From JBFIHZ01 sp041601535 (GTDB lineage: Bacteria; Pseudomonadota; Gammaproteobacteria; Xanthomonadales; SZUA-36), in contig JBFIHZ010000222.1 in NCBI GenBank assembly GCA_041601535.1, positions 1 through 6,883 of the forward strand: DNA of 6,883 bases. The letters run 5' to 3'. The stretch's first letter is position 1. Every line of letters begins with the position of its first letter. The notes under the pieces were generated by a model that did not search any database, was not told where the DNA came from, and was given only the letters and a program-made list of their open reading frames with translations. Both the position numbers and the translations under genes were made by a program. Below are positions 1 through 5,586 of this stretch, in pieces.

Positions 1-792
1 CCGGTCATTGGGCGTGTACAAGCCATGAATGCGAACGGATGATTCATCCATGTCGCTGTAGTTTTTGCTTACTTCCGGGCCGTTCTTGAAGAAACCATCC
101 CGTTCACGGTGCATAAAAGCCACACGCAGCGCGAACACATCGTCCGCAATGGGGGCGTTGAGCACACCGCGTACACCGAACAGGCTGTAATTGCCCACTT
201 CGCCTTCAACATAACCGCCAAACTCATTGGTTGGCTTGTTGGTGATCACGTTAATCGCGCCGGCGGTGGCATTACGACCGTACAGGGTACCCTGCGGGCC
301 TTTCAGGACTTCAACGCGCTCGGCATCGTGGAACGTGGCATTACCACCGGTCTGGCGGCCACGGAACACGCCGTCCACGTTGAATGCTACCGGCGAATCA
401 CCCGCCAGGAAGAAGCTGTCATTGCTGACGCCGCGCAGGGCAACCTGCAGGTTGCCGATGGTGGTGCCGATCCACAGACCCGGCACGAACGTGGCGAAAT
501 CATCCGCATTCTGGATATTCCACTCCTGCAACTGATCGCCGGTCATGGCGGTAATGGCAATGGATGTGTCCTGCAAGGATGATTCCCGCTTTTCCGCCGT
601 TACCGTCACTTCTTCAATAACGTTTGCACGACTGGTCTGATCTGACGACTGGGCTGTCGCCAGCGGAACACTCAGAGCGCCGCACGCCAGCATCAGCCAG
701 CGGGCGACACGGCCCGTTTTCGCATGAACCGATTGTCCCGATTTTTCTGACCGTTCTGCCCGACGGCCTTCACTCCTCACCTGGTTTTGCAT
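1..792 (-). CDS. TonB-dependent outer-membrane receptor, N-terminal part (truncated by window edge)
   Basis: Reading the minus strand from the ATG at 792 gives 264 uninterrupted codons running off position 1. Such receptors import ligands through a 22-strand outer-membrane barrel using energy from TonB-ExbB-ExbD. Seen: a long basic N-terminus (about 30 residues), then a hydrophobic stretch (about 31-46) ending in ATAQ, a plausible signal-peptidase I site near residue 47/48. A TonB-box-like IEEVTVTAEKRE lies at 59-70. The plug domain follows, with the hallmark VEVLKGPQGTLYGRNATAG at 160-178 and INVIT at 180-184, then the first barrel strands. GGAGAG at 800-805 sits 7 nt before the start and supports it. 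Most of the barrel (family length is usually 700-900 residues) lies outside the window. A LacI-type operator lies about 107 bp upstream. The ligand is not identifiable; this plug style is common in receptors of proteobacteria using carbohydrates and other organics. The family assignment is very secure. Confidence 0.95.
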   Translation of the reverse strand, partial: MQNQVRSEGRRAERSEKSGQSVHAKTGRVARWLMLACGALSVPLATAQSSDQTSRANVIEEVTVTAEKRESSLQDTSIAITAMTGDQLQEWNIQNADDFATFVPGLWIGTTIGNLQVALRGVSNDSFFLAGDSPVAFNVDGVFRGRQTGGNATFHDAERVEVLKGPQGTLYGRNATAGAINVITNKPTNEFGGYVEGEVGNYSLFGVRGVLNAPIADDVFALRVAFMHRERDGFFKNGPEVSKNYSDMDESSVRIHGLYTPNDR

Positions 793-799
793 AGTCACT

Positions 800-805
800 C
801 TCTCC
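800..805 (-). promoter_or_regulatory. Ribosome-binding site of the TonB-dependent receptor
   Basis: On the minus strand GGAGAG is followed by 7 nt and then the ATG at 792. This is good Shine-Dalgarno spacing and decides the start codon, which otherwise gives an unusually long N-region before the signal-peptide core. Confidence 0.8.
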
Positions 806-892
806 GCTAGGGATTGGTTCCGGCCGAGACATCCAGCACGGAGCTCCAAAAAAAATCTCACACTTGCTAAACAGAATACGAAACACCTGACG

Positions 893-921
893 TTTTTATG
901 CAAACGTTTGCGTTACCTTAA
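893..921 (-). promoter_or_regulatory. Candidate sigma70-type promoter of the TonB-dependent receptor
   Basis: On the minus strand TTAAGG (916-921) and TAAAAA (893-898) are separated by 17 nt, and the operator fills the spacer and abuts the -10. The boxes are weak matches (3/6 and 4/6), so the call rests mainly on identical geometry at the stronger TRAP promoter (3980-4008). The predicted leader is about 95 nt and contains an eight-T run near 848-855. An alternative -10, TATTCT (873-878), with TTGCAT (898-903) 19 nt upstream, would instead place the operator over the -35. Confidence 0.45.
899..912. promoter_or_regulatory. LacI-family-type operator, copy 1 (receptor promoter)
   Basis: The core GCAAACGTTTGC at 900-911 is a perfect 12-bp palindrome with a central CG step, the hallmark of LacI/GalR-family operators. 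The outermost pair (T at 899, G at 912) does not match. The same core recurs at 3990-4001 in front of the TRAP operon. It sits upstream of the TonB receptor and directly next to its putative -10, a position expected for repression. The regulator gene is not in the window. The core is close to the enterobacterial PurR box, but many LacI-family paralogues bind similar sequences, so the regulator cannot be named. Confidence 0.8.
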
Positions 922-1033
922 CGGAAAAATTTATTCGTGGCAAGAGAGTAATGGGCAGGTAAAGGAAAAGGCATCGGGACCAGCCACCGGCGGTGCAGTA
1001 ACATGCCTCCCATACCGCCGCAACCGCGGCACC

Positions 1034-1055
1034 GCCAACCCCGGAAGGGGCTGGC
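1034..1055 (-). terminator. GC-rich hairpin downstream of the symporter, possible weak terminator or 3' end structure
   Basis: In the minus-strand transcript the arms GCCAGCCCC and GGGGTTGGC pair over 9 positions (one G-U) around a TTCC loop, 28 nt past the symporter stop codon. No U-tract follows, so it is not a canonical Rho-independent terminator. It could mark the 3' end of the MFS-SSS transcript after processing, or merely attenuate read-through toward the receptor gene. A second small inverted repeat (GCCTGA/TCAGGC, 1071-1088) overlaps the stop codon region. Confidence 0.4.
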
Positions 1056-1082
1056 GCTCGCGACAAGCCGGCCTGAGCGGTT

Positions 1083-2525
1083 TCAGGCAGCCGTATCGCG
1101 CTGGCGGGGTTGCGTCAGCAGGCTGACCACCACCGTGGCGAACAAGGCAAGGAAAAACGCCGGCACCATCTCATACAAGTCGTAAGCCGCCTGCTTGATG
1201 AACAGCACCCAGACCATGATGGTGCCAAAACCGGTGAGCATGCCGGCAACGGCCCCGCTGCGCGTGGTCCGGCTCCAGTAGAGCGAACACAGCAGCACCG
1301 GACCGAACGCGGCCCCCAGGCCCGACCAGGCGAACAGCACAAACCAGAACACCGCACGGGTTTCCGACAGGGCCACCAGCATGGCCAGCACGCCGATGAC
1401 CACGGTAACCCATTTACCGGTGCGCGCCAGGCGTTGATCGCCGGACGAGAACTTGCGTACTTTCTCCAGGTAATCACGTACCACGGCGGATGAGGCCAGG
1501 ATTAACAAGGAGTCCACAGTGGACATGATCGCGGCCAGCACCACCACCATGACTATGCCGGTGATGACCGGTGGGAACAGCGCCTGGCTGACCTGCGGCA
1601 GAACCGTTTCGGCATCGGCCAGCTCGGGAAACATCACCCGTCCGCACAGACCAATCATCACCGCGCCCAGGTCGAACAGCAAAATGCAGATGACCGAGGT
1701 CAATCCGGCACCAAACACTTCTTTTTCACTGCGCAGCGAAATAAACCGGACCATCAACTGCGGCACGCCGATAAACGGCAGGCCAATGGCCAGGAAACTG
1801 GCAATCGCCACGATACCGGCCACGGTCCACCCCTGCGGCCCCATTGGATCCAGCAGACTGACATCCATGCTCCCCAATTGGGCGGAAACGGCTGACCAGC
1901 CGCCCAGATGATCCAAAGCAAACAAGGGGATCAGCACCAGCGCCAGCAGCATCAGCACGCCTTGCAACACATCGGTATAGGCCACCGCCTTGAATCCACC
2001 GGTGGCGGTATACAGCACCGTGATAAAGGCGCCCAGCGCCACCCCCCAGCGGTAATCCATTTCCAGAAAGGTACTGAATGCCTTGCCGGCCGCCACCATC
2101 TGGGCTGCCGCATAGGCGCCCACCATCAGCAGGATGATCAGGATACTGATCTTGCGCAGCACATGGCGGTGGTCATTGAAGCGGCTTTCCAGGTAGTCCG
2201 GCACGGTGATGGAGCCATAACCATCGGTGGCCCTTTTCAGCCGCCTGGCCACGAGCATCCATGACAGGGCGATGCCGATTACCTCACCCGCCACAACCCA
2301 CAGGGCATGTACACCAACCAGATAGGCCATGCCGGTCAGACCCAGCAACAGCCAGCCGCTTTCTCCGGTGGCATTGGTTGAAAAAGCAACCACCCACCAG
2401 GGAAGTTTCTTGCCCGCCACGTAGTAGCCTTCCACGGAGTGGCTTTCATGCCGGCTCCATAACGTGATCACCACCAGTACGACCAGAAAGCAGGCAAACA
2501 CTGCCCAGATAATGGCTGTGTCCAT
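1083..2525 (-). CDS. Sodium/solute symporter, SSS family (PutP-like)
   Basis: A 480-residue inner-membrane protein with about 12-13 hydrophobic segments, close to the usual SSS length (E. coli PutP is about 500). SSS proteins use the LeuT fold to couple Na+ entry to uptake of proline, sugars, organic acids or similar solutes. Seen: SGWLLLGLTG at 56-65 in TM2; ITVPDYLESRF at 106-116; TGGFKAVAYTDVLQG at 175-189; GVPQLMVRF at 253-261; and AAIMSTVDS at 331-339, matching the PutP Na+-site segment (Ala/Ser/Thr). By eye alignment the PutP Asp55 position is glycine here with a glutamate next to it (Glu55). AGAGGA (2534-2539) 8 nt before the ATG supports the start. It lies 82 bp downstream of the MFS gene on the same strand and is probably co-transcribed. 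Proline is possible, but the substrate is not proven; neighbours suggest an organic acid or sugar derivative. Confidence 0.93.
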   Translation of the reverse strand: MDTAIIWAVFACFLVVLVVITLWSRHESHSVEGYYVAGKKLPWWVVAFSTNATGESGWLLLGLTGMAYLVGVHALWVVAGEVIGIALSWMLVARRLKRATDGYGSITVPDYLESRFNDHRHVLRKISILIILLMVGAYAAAQMVAAGKAFSTFLEMDYRWGVALGAFITVLYTATGGFKAVAYTDVLQGVLMLLALVLIPLFALDHLGGWSAVSAQLGSMDVSLLDPMGPQGWTVAGIVAIASFLAIGLPFIGVPQLMVRFISLRSEKEVFGAGLTSVICILLFDLGAVMIGLCGRVMFPELADAETVLPQVSQALFPPVITGIVMVVVLAAIMSTVDSLLILASSAVVRDYLEKVRKFSSGDQRLARTGKWVTVVIGVLAMLVALSETRAVFWFVLFAWSGLGAAFGPVLLCSLYWSRTTRSGAVAGMLTGFGTIMVWVLFIKQAAYDLYEMVPAFFLALFATVVVSLLTQPRQRDTAA

Positions 2526-2607
2526 ATTCAGAGTCCTCTTTTTGTTATTTGCACTACCGGCTTATGCCATAAACCAATTAAGCAATGCTTGTTTACCGGC
2601 TTCCCGT
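2526..2607 (-). other. Gap between MFS and symporter genes
   Basis: This 82-bp A+T-richer spacer carries the symporter ribosome-binding site (2534-2539). It also contains a 9-bp direct repeat TACCGGCTT at 2555-2563 and 2594-2602, and a small palindrome AAGCAATGCTT at 2580-2590. I see neither a clear terminator nor a convincing promoter, so read-through from the MFS gene is the default expectation. Confidence 0.5.
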
Positions 2608-3867
2608 TCAGCCGGACTTTTTCGGTGCAAACACGGCCACGGTAAAGTACACCAGGGCCAACGCCAGCAGCATTACACTGACCGAACGCCACACCGCCAC
2701 CGGGTCAGCCGGATCAATCAAGGGCTGCACCAGCAACGGCGCGGAAAATTGCCCGAGGAACATCGCGGTCGTCACCAGGCCAACACCAAACCCGCGGCGC
2801 TTGGCCGATACGATGGACAAGATCCAGCTGCTCTGATTGGGCACGTACAATCCGAACCCAATGCCGGCGACCACCATACCCCACAAAGCCCCCACGTAAC
2901 TTCCGGCCAGGGTCAGCATAAAGTATCCCGCCGCCATGGTCAGGAAGATCACGCCGTGTATCGCCACGAAACTCATGCGCTCACGAAAGCGGTGGTAGCC
3001 CAGCGAGACCAGAGCGCCAATGGTATTACCCAGGGCAATGGCCGCACCCATTTCCAGCGGTGAGGCGGCAAAAGAATTCTTCAGGAAAAAGGGCAGCTGC
3101 ACCGGCGTGATAAAAAACAGACCCGATGCCAGAAAAGCGGAAATAAACACCCAGGCCGAAGGCCAGAACAGGTCCGGCGGCACACCGCCTGTGGCATCTT
3201 TCGGTGGCGGCTTGTGGTCGGGCAAGCCACTGGCCAGCGCGATCAACGCGCTGGGCACCAGGGCAAAGGCCAGCAGATAACCCAGGAACGGTGTTTGCCA
3301 GGATGAATTGGCCAACGCCCCACCCAGCAGCATGAACACCACGCCGCCAATTTTCATCGCCGAACCCTGCCAGCCAATCACCCGATTCCGCTCAGCACCC
3401 GAGTAGTAATCCCCCACCATGGCTACCGTAGCCGTCTTGATACCGGCAATGGACAGTCCCAATACCGCACGGCCAATAAACATCAGTAAAAACGTGTCGG
3501 CAAAATAGCCCGAGGTGCCACTGACCCCGAATACCAGCAACGATGCGATAAGCAGGCTTTTACGGCTGATATGGTCACTGATCCAGCCCACCAGGGGTGC
3601 GCCCAGGATGATAAACAGGGCCGGAATGGACAGCAGGATGAACTTCACCAGAAAGATGACGCTGGGCTCACCCGGCAGTACACTGATAATGGCCAGCAGG
3701 TCCCGCGCGAACGCCTCGGTCTGCGCCTGGTCGGCGAAAACCCGGGCAATCTCGGGCATGGCCGGCGCGGCCAGCGGCGTTGCCAGCAAGGCAATGCCGG
3801 TGGCTGCAAGTATGACAAAAAGCCCATGTGCCGAGAGCACTGGCGAAGCTTGGGGGTCCTGTTTCAT
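2608..3867 (-). CDS. Major facilitator superfamily (MFS) transporter
   Basis: A 419-residue, 12-helix inner-membrane permease; the length is typical of MFS. The MFS motif A is clear at residues 94-106 (GWISDHISRKSLL), in the cytoplasmic loop between helices 2 and 3. The half-proteins are joined by a hydrophilic loop at about 216-233, rich in Pro and Lys. The TM1-TM2 periplasmic loop (about 37-70) is rather long. The helix-5 region (GGVVFMLLGG, 174-183) lacks the Gly-Pro of the antiporter motif C, so drug efflux is not supported; import or export cannot be decided. The start is supported by GGAGA about 9 nt before the ATG. It is first in a probable MFS-SSS transcript and is divergent from the TRAP operon across a 190-bp region containing an operator. 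Substrate unknown; co-localisation suggests the same compound class as its neighbours. Confidence 0.92.
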   Translation of the reverse strand: MKQDPQASPVLSAHGLFVILAATGIALLATPLAAPAMPEIARVFADQAQTEAFARDLLAIISVLPGEPSVIFLVKFILLSIPALFIILGAPLVGWISDHISRKSLLIASLLVFGVSGTSGYFADTFLLMFIGRAVLGLSIAGIKTATVAMVGDYYSGAERNRVIGWQGSAMKIGGVVFMLLGGALANSSWQTPFLGYLLAFALVPSALIALASGLPDHKPPPKDATGGVPPDLFWPSAWVFISAFLASGLFFITPVQLPFFLKNSFAASPLEMGAAIALGNTIGALVSLGYHRFRERMSFVAIHGVIFLTMAAGYFMLTLAGSYVGALWGMVVAGIGFGLYVPNQSSWILSIVSAKRRGFGVGLVTTAMFLGQFSAPLLVQPLIDPADPVAVWRSVSVMLLALALVYFTVAVFAPKKSG

Positions 3868-3887
3868 TGCTGTTGTTCTCCGTTAAT

Positions 3888-3911
3888 GGCACCTGGTGCC
3901 AGCATCGCTGG
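3888..3911 (-). repeat. Two abutting short palindromes in the MFS leader
   Basis: GGCACC-T-GGTGCC (3888-3900) and CCAGC-ATC-GCTGG (3899-3911) are perfect inverted repeats that share two bases. They lie 21 to 44 nt upstream of the MFS start codon, before its ribosome-binding site. They could be a protein-binding site or form short RNA hairpins in the leader. Function is not established and chance is possible in GC-rich DNA. Confidence 0.35.
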
Positions 3912-3979
3912 CGGCCTTGCGCTCCGCCTGCTTTCGATTCTACCCGGATACTCGTTCACCGCAGTCACATGGCTTGCGG

Positions 3980-4008
3980 TTTACTGTTTGCAAACGTTTG
4001 CATATACT
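3980..4008 (+). promoter_or_regulatory. Sigma70-type promoter of the TRAP operon
   Basis: TTTACT (3980-3985, 4/6 match to TTGACA) and TATACT (4003-4008, 5/6 match to TATAAT) are separated by exactly 17 nt. Transcription would begin near 4015, giving a leader of about 43 nt before dctP. The operator palindrome fills the 3' end of the spacer and abuts the -10, so a bound LacI-type repressor would block RNA polymerase. Confidence 0.7.
3989..4002. promoter_or_regulatory. LacI-family-type operator, copy 2 (TRAP promoter)
   Basis: TGCAAACGTTTGCA is a perfect 14-bp palindrome with central CG, sharing its 12-bp core with the copy at 900-911. It lies between the -35 and -10 of the TRAP promoter and 122 bp upstream of the divergent MFS start, so one bound repressor might affect both directions. 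Catabolic LacI-family repressors are typically released by a sugar or sugar-derived inducer; which one applies here cannot be read from the DNA. Confidence 0.85.
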
Positions 4009-4042
4009 GACCCACGCACACAGCAGCGTCAAGCCATCACCC

Positions 4043-4048
4043 AGGGAG
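4043..4048 (+). promoter_or_regulatory. Ribosome-binding site that fixes the dctP start
   Basis: AGGGAG lies 9 nt before the ATG at 4058. This selects that ATG over an in-frame upstream ATG at 3896, which would add 54 residues encoded across the promoter and operator and bury the signal peptide. Confidence 0.8.
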
Positions 4049-4057
4049 CCTGAACCC

Positions 4058-5095
4058 ATGACCGCAACCTTCAATGCCCACTGTCGCACTGCCTGCCTGT
4101 TTTTGCTGACCGTATCGTTGCTGCTTTCACTCAGCGCCTGCAGCGATACTGAGCGCGAACAAACCATCGTGATCCGCTTTCCCCATGTCACGGCTCCGGC
4201 GACACCGAAGGGACAGGCGGCCGAGCGCTTTCGGCAACGTGTGGCGGAACGTTTTGGCGACCGGGTCAAAGTGGAGGTCTTCCCGTCAGGGCAATTGATG
4301 AATGATGATGACTCGCTGGATGCGCTGGCTTTTGGCGAGATCCAGATGATCGCGGTATCACTGTCAAAGTTTGACCGCCTGACCCAGGTATTCCAGGTAT
4401 TTGATTTGCCCTTCCTGTTTCCAGACATTGAAGCGGTTGAGGCATTCCAGCACGGCCCGACCGGCCAGGAGATGCTGGCCGTGCTGGAAGACCGGGGGTT
4501 TCTGGGATTGGCTTACTGGCACAACGGCATGAAGCAATTCGGTGCGCCGCGCCCTCTGCTGCAACCCGGGGACGCCGCCGGCCTGAACTTCCGCATCCAG
4601 GAATCCGATGTACTGCAGGCACAGATGCAGGCCATCGGCGGCATCCCCCAGAAAATGGCTTTGGCCGAGGTGTACCAGGCACTGCAGACCGGCGCGATCG
4701 ACGCGCAGGAAAATACCTGGTCTAACATGTTCTCGCAGAAGTTTTATGAAGTGCAGGCAGCCATCACCGAAACCAATCACGGCTACCTGGGGTATTTGCT
4801 GGCAGTTAACCCCACGTTCTGGAATGGCTTGCCGGGCGAGATACGTGACGAACTGGAGCTGATCCTTGAGCAGGTCACCCAGGAAGTCAACGAGGAATCG
4901 GAACAGATCAACCAGCGGGCCCGCGGCCTGGTCGAAGACTCAGGTCGCACCGAAATCATCACACCTGGCGAGCAGGATCTGCAAACCTGGCGCACCGCCA
5001 TGCAACCCGTTTGGGCGCAATTTGAACCGGGTATTGGCCCGCATATTGTTCAGGCAGCACGGCAAGCCGCCACCAGCAAGACGCAGGACCCATGA
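4058..5095 (+). CDS. dctP: TRAP transporter solute-binding protein, DctP family, probable lipoprotein
   Basis: A 345-residue extracytoplasmic binding protein that captures an organic acid and delivers it to the DctQM membrane unit. The N-terminus has a hydrophobic segment (about 11-27) ending in LSAC (25-28), a lipobox, so the mature protein probably starts at lipidated Cys28; most characterised TRAP binding proteins are soluble instead. Family hallmarks: HVTAPATPKG (43-52), FDLPFLF (115-121), YWHNGMKQFGA (153-163), FRIQESDVL (178-186) with the ligand-carboxylate arginine at 179, and EVYQALQTGAIDAQENTWSN (204-223). The YWHNGMKQ and QENTWSN segments recall the C4-dicarboxylate DctP clade, so malate/succinate/fumarate or a related sugar acid is the best guess. 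The gene is preceded by an operator-controlled promoter and its stop overlaps the dctQ start (ATGA). The family is secure; substrate is inferred. Confidence 0.95.
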   Translation: MTATFNAHCRTACLFLLTVSLLLSLSACSDTEREQTIVIRFPHVTAPATPKGQAAERFRQRVAERFGDRVKVEVFPSGQLMNDDDSLDALAFGEIQMIAVSLSKFDRLTQVFQVFDLPFLFPDIEAVEAFQHGPTGQEMLAVLEDRGFLGLAYWHNGMKQFGAPRPLLQPGDAAGLNFRIQESDVLQAQMQAIGGIPQKMALAEVYQALQTGAIDAQENTWSNMFSQKFYEVQAAITETNHGYLGYLLAVNPTFWNGLPGEIRDELELILEQVTQEVNEESEQINQRARGLVEDSGRTEIITPGEQDLQTWRTAMQPVWAQFEPGIGPHIVQAARQAATSKTQDP

Positions 5096-5586
5096 AATTC
5101 GGCGGCATCATAAACCGCCTCGAAGAGTTGTTACTGGCCGTCTCCCTGGCGGTCATGACCCTGCTTACCGCGCTGCAGGTTGTTTTACGTTACGGCTTCG
5201 ATAGCGGGCTGATTTGGTCGCTGGAAGCCACCAGTTACGCATTCTCCTGGTTGCTGGTCATCGGCATGTCATTGTGCGTGCGCAACGGCAGCCACATCGC
5301 CACGGACCTGGCGCTGAAACAACTGGCCGCCCTGCCGCGCAGAATAGCCGAGGCAGTGCAGCACGCCATCTGTATTGCCTATGCGGCAATGATGCTTTAC
5401 GGCTCTGTCTGGCTGGTCATCCGGCTGCAGCAGATGGGGCATATGGCGCGGGATATCGAGCTGCCCAGGTGGTTGCTGACCGTGGTTTTGCCGCTGGGCT
5501 TCAGTTTACTGACCTGGCGACTGCTGCAGGCCGCGTTGGGTTTCTGGCGCAACGCGCCGGGCGGTGAACGGATGTCTGAACAATGA
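5092..5586 (+). CDS. dctQ: TRAP transporter small permease subunit, DctQ
   Basis: A 164-residue inner-membrane protein with four hydrophobic helices at about 12-33, 44-62, 86-110 and 126-148, the standard DctQ topology. It serves as the small membrane subunit that associates with DctM and docks the binding protein. Seen family features are RYGF at 33-36, the tryptophan/glutamate patch IWSLEATSYAFSW (41-53), and VRNGSHIATDL (63-73), corresponding to the common VR-x-G-x-HI-x-x-D pattern. The start codon overlaps the dctP stop by ATGA and AGGA is only 3 nt upstream, so translation is likely coupled to dctP. It is compact compared with the roughly 200-plus residue DctQ partners I recall for classical C4-dicarboxylate systems. 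Confidence 0.93.
   Translation: MKFGGIINRLEELLLAVSLAVMTLLTALQVVLRYGFDSGLIWSLEATSYAFSWLLVIGMSLCVRNGSHIATDLALKQLAALPRRIAEAVQHAICIAYAAMMLYGSVWLVIRLQQMGHMARDIELPRWLLTVVLPLGFSLLTWRLLQAALGFWRNAPGGERMSEQ

Larger units (their letters stand above)
793..1082. other. Intergenic region between receptor start and symporter stop
   Basis: This 290-bp stretch holds, from left to right, the receptor ribosome-binding site and leader, its operator and candidate promoter (893-921), an unassigned A+T-rich patch around 921-937, and a GC-rich segment from about 975 to 1082 with short inverted repeats (985-995, 1034-1055, 1071-1088). I see no convincing coding sequence: reading frames on the plus strand here are short, lack a good ribosome-binding site and run into the symporter gene in antisense. 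Confidence 0.7.

Noticed and set aside
109..582. Plus-strand open frame of 157 codons opposite the receptor gene
   Set aside because: It is antisense to a clear TonB-dependent receptor, has no family resemblance and is explained by the codon bias of the real gene.
848..872. TGTGAG followed by a T-run as a CRP-type site in the receptor leader
   Set aside because: Only one half of the TGTGA-N6-TCACA pattern is present; the second half is absent.
908..1126. Plus-strand 72-codon frame starting beside operator copy 1
   Set aside because: It begins with TTG, lacks a ribosome-binding site, is low in recognisable features and runs into the 3' end of the symporter in antisense.
2555..2602. Direct repeat TACCGGCTT as a possible regulatory or recombination site
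   Set aside because: Only 9 bp and two copies, in a short spacer, with no matching promoter geometry. Mentioned in the spacer entry but not enough to propose a function.
2464..3063. Plus-strand open frame of 199 codons
   Set aside because: It spans the symporter start, the spacer and the MFS 3' half in antisense; its composition (His/Gln-rich) is typical of a shadow frame of a GC-rich membrane-protein gene.
3937..3942. TAGAAT on the minus strand as -10 of the MFS promoter
   Set aside because: No acceptable -35 is found at 16-18 nt spacing; only a weak GTGACT-like hexamer at about 20 nt. The MFS promoter remains unassigned.
3896..4057. In-frame N-terminal extension of dctP from the ATG at 3896
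   Set aside because: The extra 54 codons run through the promoter and operator, have no convincing ribosome-binding site, and would place the signal peptide and lipobox deep inside the protein. The ATG at 4058 has AGGGAG at good spacing.
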